64,000 nucleotides of DNA from Mycobacterium sp. 141 (GTDB taxonomy: Bacteria > Actinomycetota > Actinomycetes > Mycobacteriales > Mycobacteriaceae). Below, in pieces: positions 58,911 to 64,000 of this stretch. The notes under the pieces are model-generated. The model was not told the origin of the DNA. It made no database searches and worked only from the letters and a program-made list of their open reading frames with translations. The stretch is from the NCBI RefSeq assembly GCF_000382405.1, contig NZ_KB908273.1, positions 1-64,000 of the forward strand, in the 5' to 3' direction. The position numbers and the translations under genes were made by a program. The first letter of the stretch is position 1. Every line of letters starts with the position of its first letter.

Positions 58911-61280
58911 ATGACTGCACAGGCACTCACTTCGACGCTGTCCGATGACGAACTGACGCTTATCGATTCCTATTGGCGCGCCGCCAATTACCTGTCGGTC
59001 GGGCAGATCTACCTGCTGGACAATCCGCTGCTAAGGGAGCCGCTGGTCGCCGAGCACGTCAAACCTCGCCTGCTCGGCCACTGGGGCACCACCCCGGGAC
59101 TGAACCTCATCTACGCCCACCTCAACCGCATCATCCGCGAGCGTGATTCCGATGTGATCTATATCACCGGGCCAGGACATGGCGGTCCGGGATTGGTGGC
59201 CAACGCCTACCTGGAAGGTACCTACAGCGAGGTCTACACCGGAATCGGCGAAGACACCGACGGACTGCAGAAGCTGTTCCGGCAGTTTTCTTTTCCCGGC
59301 GGCATTCCCAGCCATGTCGCGGCCGAGACACCGGGTTCCATCCACGAGGGCGGCGAGCTGGGCTACGCGCTGGTGCACGCGTACGGCGCGGCTTTCGACA
59401 ACCCTGACCTGGTGGTGGCTTGCGTGATCGGTGACGGTGAAGCCGAGACCGGACCGCTGGCGGCCAGTTGGCATTCCAACAAGTTCCTCAACCCGGTCAC
59501 CGACGGCGCGGTGTTGCCGATCCTGCATCTCAACGGTTACAAGATCGCGAATCCCACTGTGCTTGCCCGCATTCCCGCAGAGGAACTCGACTCACTGCTG
59601 TACGGGTACGGCTATCGGCCGATCACGGTCGCGGGCGACGACCCGGCAAGTGTTCATCAGCAGCTGGCGGCGGCGTTCGATGACGCGTTCGACCAGATCG
59701 CCGCGATCCAGCGTGCGGCGCGGCTCGACGGTGAACCCGGCCGGCCGTTGTGGCCGATGATCGTCCTGCGCACGCCGAAAGGCTGGACCGGCCCGAGCGA
59801 GGTCGACGGCAAGCAGGTCGAGGGCACCTGGCGCTCGCACCAGGTGCCACTGTCGGAAACCCGCACCAACCCCGCACATCTCGCACAACTCGATGAGTGG
59901 CTGCACAGCTACCGCCCCGAGGAGTTGTTCGACGAGACCGGCGCGTTGCGGGAGGAGCTGCGGGCCGCCGCACCCACCGGCAATCGGCGGATGAGTGCGA
60001 ACCCGCATGCCAACGGCGGGCTGCTGTTGCGTGACCTCGACCTGCCCGATTTCACCGACTATGCCGTCGCCGTGGACCGACCCGGGACCGAGACCGCGGA
60101 GGCGACCCGGGTACTCGGCACCTTCCTGCGCGACGTCATCACCCGCAACCCCGACCGGTTCCGGTTGATGGGCCCCGACGAAACCGCGTCCAACCGGTTG
60201 GCGTCGGTGTTCGAATCGACCGACCGGGCCTGGCTGGCCGAGATCGAACCCGGCGATGACCACCTGGCTCCCGACGGCCGGGTTATGGAGGTGCTCTCCG
60301 AACACCTGTGCCAGGGCTGGCTCGAGGGTTACCTGCTGACCGGCCGCCACGGTCTCTTCAACTGCTACGAGGCGTTCGTGCACATCGTCGACTCGATGCT
60401 CAACCAGCACGCCAAATGGCTGTTCAGCAGTTCGCACCTGCCGTGGCGGCGGCCGATCGCGTCGCTGAACTACCTGCTGACCTCACATGTCTGGCGCCAG
60501 GACCACAATGGCGCGTCACACCAGGACCCCGGGTTCATCGATCATGTGGCCAACAAACGGCCCGAGGTGGTGCGGGTGTATCTGCCGCCGGATGCCAACA
60601 CCCTGCTCTCGGTCGCCGACCACTGCCTGCGCAGCCGTGACTACGTCAACGTCATCGTCGCCGGCAAGCAACCGGCGCTGAACTACCTGACGATGGACGA
60701 GGCCATCGCGCACTGCACCCGAGGGTTGGGGATCTGGGAATGGGCCAGTACCGGTTCCGAAGAACCCGATGTGGTGCTGGCCTGTGCCGGTGACATCCCG
60801 ACGCTGGAGACCCTGGCCGCGGCCGACATCCTGCGCCACCGACTCCCCGACCTCAAGGTCCGGGTGGTCAACGTCGTCGACATCATGCGGCTGCAACCCG
60901 AATCCGAGCATCCGCACGGAATGTCCGAGCGCGAATTCAATTCGGTTTTCACCACCGACAAGCCCGTCATTTTCGCCTACCACGGCTATCCGTGGCTGAT
61001 CCACCGGTTGGCCTACCGGCATGCCAATCACAACCAGCTGCACGTCCGGGGATTCAAGGAGCGGGGCACCACGACGACACCGTTCGACATGGTCATGCTC
61101 AACGACCTGGACAGGTTCCACCTGGTCATGGATGTCATCGACCGGGTCGAGGGTTTGTCGGCCCGCGCCGCCGGGCTGCGACAGGAGATGGTCGATGCCC
61201 GGTTGGCTGCGCGCAGCTACACGCGCGAACACGGTGAGGACGATCCGGCGATCTCGGAGTGGACCTGGCCGAGAGACTGA
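58911..61280 (+). CDS. xfp: Phosphoketolase (xylulose 5-phosphate/fructose 6-phosphate)
   Basis: A thiamine-diphosphate enzyme that cleaves xylulose 5-phosphate or fructose 6-phosphate to acetyl phosphate. It carries the family landmarks YWRAANYLSVGQIYLLDNPLL near the start, GPGHGGPGLVANAYLEG, and the ThDP-binding GDGEAETGPLAASWHSNKF. The 789-residue length fits. ATG starts at 58899 and 58902 are alternatives. It gives the cell a bypass to acetate/acetyl-CoA and is divergent from the polyol dehydrogenase. Confidence 0.93.
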   Translation: MTAQALTSTLSDDELTLIDSYWRAANYLSVGQIYLLDNPLLREPLVAEHVKPRLLGHWGTTPGLNLIYAHLNRIIRERDSDVIYITGPGHGGPGLVANAYLEGTYSEVYTGIGEDTDGLQKLFRQFSFPGGIPSHVAAETPGSIHEGGELGYALVHAYGAAFDNPDLVVACVIGDGEAETGPLAASWHSNKFLNPVTDGAVLPILHLNGYKIANPTVLARIPAEELDSLLYGYGYRPITVAGDDPASVHQQLAAAFDDAFDQIAAIQRAARLDGEPGRPLWPMIVLRTPKGWTGPSEVDGKQVEGTWRSHQVPLSETRTNPAHLAQLDEWLHSYRPEELFDETGALREELRAAAPTGNRRMSANPHANGGLLLRDLDLPDFTDYAVAVDRPGTETAEATRVLGTFLRDVITRNPDRFRLMGPDETASNRLASVFESTDRAWLAEIEPGDDHLAPDGRVMEVLSEHLCQGWLEGYLLTGRHGLFNCYEAFVHIVDSMLNQHAKWLFSSSHLPWRRPIASLNYLLTSHVWRQDHNGASHQDPGFIDHVANKRPEVVRVYLPPDANTLLSVADHCLRSRDYVNVIVAGKQPALNYLTMDEAIAHCTRGLGIWEWASTGSEEPDVVLACAGDIPTLETLAAADILRHRLPDLKVRVVNVVDIMRLQPESEHPHGMSEREFNSVFTTDKPVIFAYHGYPWLIHRLAYRHANHNQLHVRGFKERGTTTTPFDMVMLNDLDRFHLVMDVIDRVEGLSARAAGLRQEMVDARLAARSYTREHGEDDPAISEWTWPRD

Positions 61281-61332
61281 CCAGCGCGGTGTGCCCTAGG
61301 CCATTGCGCTGCGCCGGTATCCTGGTCGAGTT

Positions 61333-62091
61333 ATGTCTGACCATGCCGCGGTAGCCGAGCACCCCCTGGTGGGCCAGCTGTCTGCGTTGCACCATTTCCG
61401 CATCTACGCCGATATCGGTGTCGTGGTGGTGGTCCTGACGCTGACGAATGTGATCGCGCACTTCACCACACCGTGGGCCAGTGTCGCGACCGTGCCTGCG
61501 GCGGCGCTCGGACTGCTGCTCCTGGTGCGGGCGCGCGGTCTGGGTTGGGCCGAGCTGGGTCTGAGCCGCGAGCACTGGCGTTCAGGTGCCGGTTACGCGT
61601 TGGCGGCGGTCGCCCTGGTGTTGACGGTGATCGCCGTTGGCGCGCTGCTGCCGTGGACGCGGCCGATGTTCATGAACAACCACTACGCGACGATCTCGGG
61701 CGCATTGATTGCCTCGATGGTGATCATCCCGTTGCAAACGGTGATTCCCGAGGAGCTGGCCTTCCGCGGCGTGCTGCACGGCGCGCTCGACCGCGCCTGG
61801 GGTTTCCGTGGTGTCGCCGCGGGTGGTTCGCTGCTGTTCGGCCTCTGGCACATCGCCAGCTCGCTCGGCTTGACCAGCGGCAACGTGGGATTCACCCGCC
61901 TGTTGGGCGGCGGGATCTTCGGCATGGTGGCCGGCGTCGTCATGGCGGTGCTGGCGACCGGAGTCGCCGGGTTCGTGTTCACCTGGTTGCGTCGACGCAG
62001 CGGCAGTCTGCTGGCGCCGATCGCCCTGCACTGGTCATTGAACGGGCTCGGTGCGCTGGCCGCGGCGCTGGTCTGGCATCTGTCGGCCTAG
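61333..62091 (+). CDS. CPBP family intramembrane metalloprotease
   Basis: A 252-residue membrane protein with about seven helices. The CPBP (Abi) motifs are PEELAFRGVLHGAL (Glu-Glu-x-x-x-Arg), FGLWHIAS (His) and LHWSLNG (His). Such enzymes cleave membrane-embedded substrates or modify prenylated peptides. It matches the position of Rv1863c next to adhA in M. tuberculosis and is convergent with adhA. Confidence 0.88.
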   Translation: MSDHAAVAEHPLVGQLSALHHFRIYADIGVVVVVLTLTNVIAHFTTPWASVATVPAAALGLLLLVRARGLGWAELGLSREHWRSGAGYALAAVALVLTVIAVGALLPWTRPMFMNNHYATISGALIASMVIIPLQTVIPEELAFRGVLHGALDRAWGFRGVAAGGSLLFGLWHIASSLGLTSGNVGFTRLLGGGIFGMVAGVVMAVLATGVAGFVFTWLRRRSGSLLAPIALHWSLNGLGALAAALVWHLSA

Positions 62092-62096
62092 ATTCG

Positions 62097-63113
62097 TCAG
62101 GGCAGCAGCACCGCCGCCCCGGCGATCCGCCCGGCGGCCAGATCGGCAAGCGCGTCGGCGGCACGATCCATCGGATACCGCGGTGTGGTGACCTCGACCC
62201 GGTGGGCGCCGACGAAGGCCAGAAATTCTCGGGCGTCGTCGCGAGTGTTGGCGGTGACCGACCGGATCTCGCGCTCTTGGAACAGGTGCCGCTGGTAGTT
62301 CAGCACCGGGATGTCCGTGAGGTGGATACCGGCGATCGACAGGATCCCGCCGCGGTCCAATCCCTCCATTGCCGGCAGGACCAGCTCCCCCACCGGTGCG
62401 AACAGGATCGCGGCGTCCAGCGGCTCGGGCGGTGGGTCAGCGCTTCCCTGCACCGACGCCACACCCAGCGCCAGCGCCAGCTCACGTGCCTCCTCGCCCC
62501 GGGTCATCACATGGACCGTGGCACCCTCAGCGATCGCCACCTGAGCGGTCAGGTGCGCACTCCCGCCAAAACCGTAGATGCCCAGCCGCCCACCCGGCGG
62601 CAGGTCCGTTCTCCGCAGCGCACGGTATCCGATGATGCCGGCGCACAGCAGCGGTGCCAGTTCGGCATCGGAGTAACCCTCCGGCAGCCGGTGAACGAAA
62701 GATGCCGGTGCGGTGGTGAATTCGGCGTATCCGCCGTCGGCATCCCATCCCGTGTACCGCGACTGCGGGCACAGGTTCTCTCTGCCGCGACGGCAGTAAG
62801 CACACTGTCCGCAGGTATGCCGCAGCCAGGCGACGCCCACAAGGTCGCCCGGAACAAAGCCACCGTCGGCGTCTGGGCCGACCTCGACCACCTCGGCGAC
62901 GATCTCGTGCCCGGGGATCACCCGCGGCCGGTGCACGGGCAGATCACCCTCGGCGACATGCAGATCGGTGCGGCACACACCACAGGCGCGCACCGCTACC
63001 AATAGCTCGCCGGGTGACGGCTCCGGAATCGGAACCGTCACCCGCTGCAGCGGGTGCGTGCTCACCGGGCCGGGATTGGCGACCTGCCACGCGGCCATGC
63101 TCCCACTGGTCAT
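62097..63113 (-). CDS. adhA: Zinc-dependent alcohol dehydrogenase AdhA
   Basis: A 338-residue MDR alcohol dehydrogenase closely like M. tuberculosis AdhA (Rv1862). Catalytic zinc is in ACGVCRTDLH and GHEIVAEV, structural zinc in TCGQCAYCRRGRENLC, and the Rossmann motif is GIYGFGGSAH. The landmark CPQSRYTGWDADGGYAEF is shared with AdhA. Oxidises alcohols or reduces aldehydes. Beside the GlsB-like gene as in M. tuberculosis. Confidence 0.92.
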   Translation of the reverse strand: MTSGSMAAWQVANPGPVSTHPLQRVTVPIPEPSPGELLVAVRACGVCRTDLHVAEGDLPVHRPRVIPGHEIVAEVVEVGPDADGGFVPGDLVGVAWLRHTCGQCAYCRRGRENLCPQSRYTGWDADGGYAEFTTAPASFVHRLPEGYSDAELAPLLCAGIIGYRALRRTDLPPGGRLGIYGFGGSAHLTAQVAIAEGATVHVMTRGEEARELALALGVASVQGSADPPPEPLDAAILFAPVGELVLPAMEGLDRGGILSIAGIHLTDIPVLNYQRHLFQEREIRSVTANTRDDAREFLAFVGAHRVEVTTPRYPMDRAADALADLAAGRIAGAAVLLP

Positions 63114-63125
63114 TAGGGAGAGCTG

Positions 63126-63428
63126 TCAGCTGCGTTTGCGGACCAACCCGACGATCCAGAGCAGGATCACCGAGCCGAGGATTGCCGTGAACAGGGTGAA
63201 CCACCAACCACCCGCGGCAGTGTTGAGGAAGAAGCTCAGCAGGAAGCCGCCGATCAACGCTCCGATGATCCCGATGACGACGTTCATCAGAATGCCTGAA
63301 CCGCCGCCCTTGACGATCTTGCCCGCGATCCAACCGGCAATCGCGCCGATGATTATGTAGCCGATCCAGCCAACACTGGTCAGCGTCGTGGAGCGGGCGA
63401 GGAACTCAGTCGCCGCCATTACATCCAT
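63126..63428 (-). CDS. GlsB/YeaQ/YmgE family stress membrane protein
   Basis: A 100-residue three-helix membrane protein with the YIIIGAIAGWIAGKIVKGGG and GIIGALIGGFLL motifs of the transglycosylase-associated (GlsB/YeaQ) family. It is stress-induced in other bacteria; molecular role unknown. It is 12 bases upstream of adhA on the same strand, like Rv1861-Rv1862. Confidence 0.9.
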   Translation of the reverse strand: MDVMAATEFLARSTTLTSVGWIGYIIIGAIAGWIAGKIVKGGGSGILMNVVIGIIGALIGGFLLSFFLNTAAGGWWFTLFTAILGSVILLWIVGLVRKRS

Positions 63429-63883
63429 TGCAGTTCTCCTGACTATCGCTGGCTCAGCCCAGCGGGGCCCGCGGGGCCTCTCTCAGGTGTACCAACCGAA
63501 GGTAACAATTCATCTGAGAATTGAGCACGATCGATCGACGATAGCCGGTCTACCAGGATTATTTGCCCCGGCACCAATATCCGGTCGAGCAAATCGTTAT
63601 CACATTGTCGGCGTGTCGTTGCGCGGCTATTCTTTGTCTTATCTGGCAACTCGCCGTGGATCAGGTGTGGCCACGTGGCTGCGATGCCTCAGGGGCACGG
63701 AAGGTCGCAATGTACAGGACAGATATCCCGGGCGAGCGGCTCGGATTACACCCCCGCTCTCGCCGTACCGGACGTCCGGTACTTCGTCAGCTACCTCACA
63801 CCAGCCACTTTCATCACACCCGCACCACCTATCACAGCGCGGCGCCAGCAAACGCATCCCACGGGTTCGACGAGGAGAGGACG
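63429..63883. other. Intergenic region before the last gene
   Basis: About 450 bases between divergent genes. It holds their promoters. Two minus-strand frames (63443-63649, 63639-63857) have no recognisable family. No RNA gene was seen. Confidence 0.5.
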
Positions 63884-64000
63884 ATGAAGGCTCTCATTGG
63901 GCTGGCAGTCACCGTACTGGCGACAAGCGGCGTCGCACTGGCGACGGCTTCCCCGGCCGTTGCCGGCTGCCAGGGCGGATGGACGCCGTGGGGCGGCGGT
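63884..64000 (+). CDS. Small secreted protein, N-terminal fragment
   Basis: The ATG at 63884 follows an excellent ribosome binding site (GAGGAGAGG). It encodes a signal peptide (MKALIGLAVTVLATSGVALA) with an AVA-G cleavage site, then a mature start with a Cys and Gly/Trp-rich WTPWGGG. The rest is outside the window. Family unknown. Confidence 0.75.
   Translation, partial: MKALIGLAVTVLATSGVALATASPAVAGCQGGWTPWGGG

Noticed and set aside
1..64000. tRNA, rRNA, CRISPR arrays, insertion sequences, integrase or att sites
   Set aside because: Looked for in intergenic stretches and gene content; none seen. Most of the overlapping frames opposite real genes are GC-driven shadows.

Overview
The window comes from a high-GC actinobacterium, almost certainly a fast-growing Mycobacterium (Mycolicibacterium type). 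Evidence: MmpL/MmpS lipid exporters, an antigen 85 mycolyltransferase, PimC-type mannosyltransferase, a close LdtMt1 homologue, an IdeR-like box by bacterioferritin, and a Lon protease, which fast growers have and M. tuberculosis lacks. Several blocks match M. tuberculosis H37Rv gene order from memory (cinA; bfrA with Rv1877; Rv2435c-Rv2434c; Rv1861-adhA-Rv1863c). No rRNA, tRNA, CRISPR array or insertion sequence was seen.

Layout. 1-9.1 kb: tail of an MmpL, YaaA, a PLP decarboxylase, CinA, a GH2 exo-glucosaminidase-like enzyme whose signal peptide lies upstream of any ordinary start codon, a HAD phosphatase and a Pro/Ala-rich secreted protein. 9.1-17.7 kb: an accessory stress block holding a DUF302 protein, a proton-pump-like P-type ATPase, MmpS-MmpL, a tiny Cys-rich protein, a peroxiredoxin and a CsoR-family regulator of the CstR (Cys-Cys, no His) type. 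Five copies of an operator of the form TATACCC-N4-GGGTATA lie in this block, plus the remnant of a second CsoR-family gene. 17.8-21.9 kb: LdtMt1-like transpeptidase, DUF7159 protein, threonine dehydratase and a GerW-like pair.

21.9-29.2 kb: a dimethylformamidase locus. It has both DMFase subunits, an AmiS-type amide channel, a cytoplasmic AmiC-like sensor, a divergent MarR regulator, and two unexplained proteins that look like decayed members of the Rieske oxygenase and N6-adenine methyltransferase folds. 29.4-35.4 kb: cupredoxin lipoprotein, PimC, dienelactone hydrolase, SDR and a DHA2 drug exporter, with a 52-bp perfect palindrome between two of them. 35.4-37.1 kb: an iron-storage cluster (bfr, an unknown two-repeat protein behind an IdeR-like box, bfd). 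37.2-47.5 kb: FUSC transporter, deaminase, GH13 amylase, frameshifted DUF1810 gene, a cyclase-like receptor coupled to a mechanosensitive channel with a cNMP-like domain, antigen 85, and small conserved genes.

47.6-64 kb: lon behind a HAIR-like heat-shock operator, an endonuclease III-like protein, a lipoprotein, a ferredoxin reductase, then a tightly overlapping three-gene unit (DUF559/Vsr-like nuclease, small adaptor, double ATPase ending in a HerA-like motor) that is the best candidate for an undescribed system. The window ends with a polyol-type dehydrogenase, phosphoketolase, a CPBP protease, AdhA, a GlsB-like membrane protein and the start of a small secreted protein. All functional assignments come from reading motifs and remembered family sequences; no searches were run.
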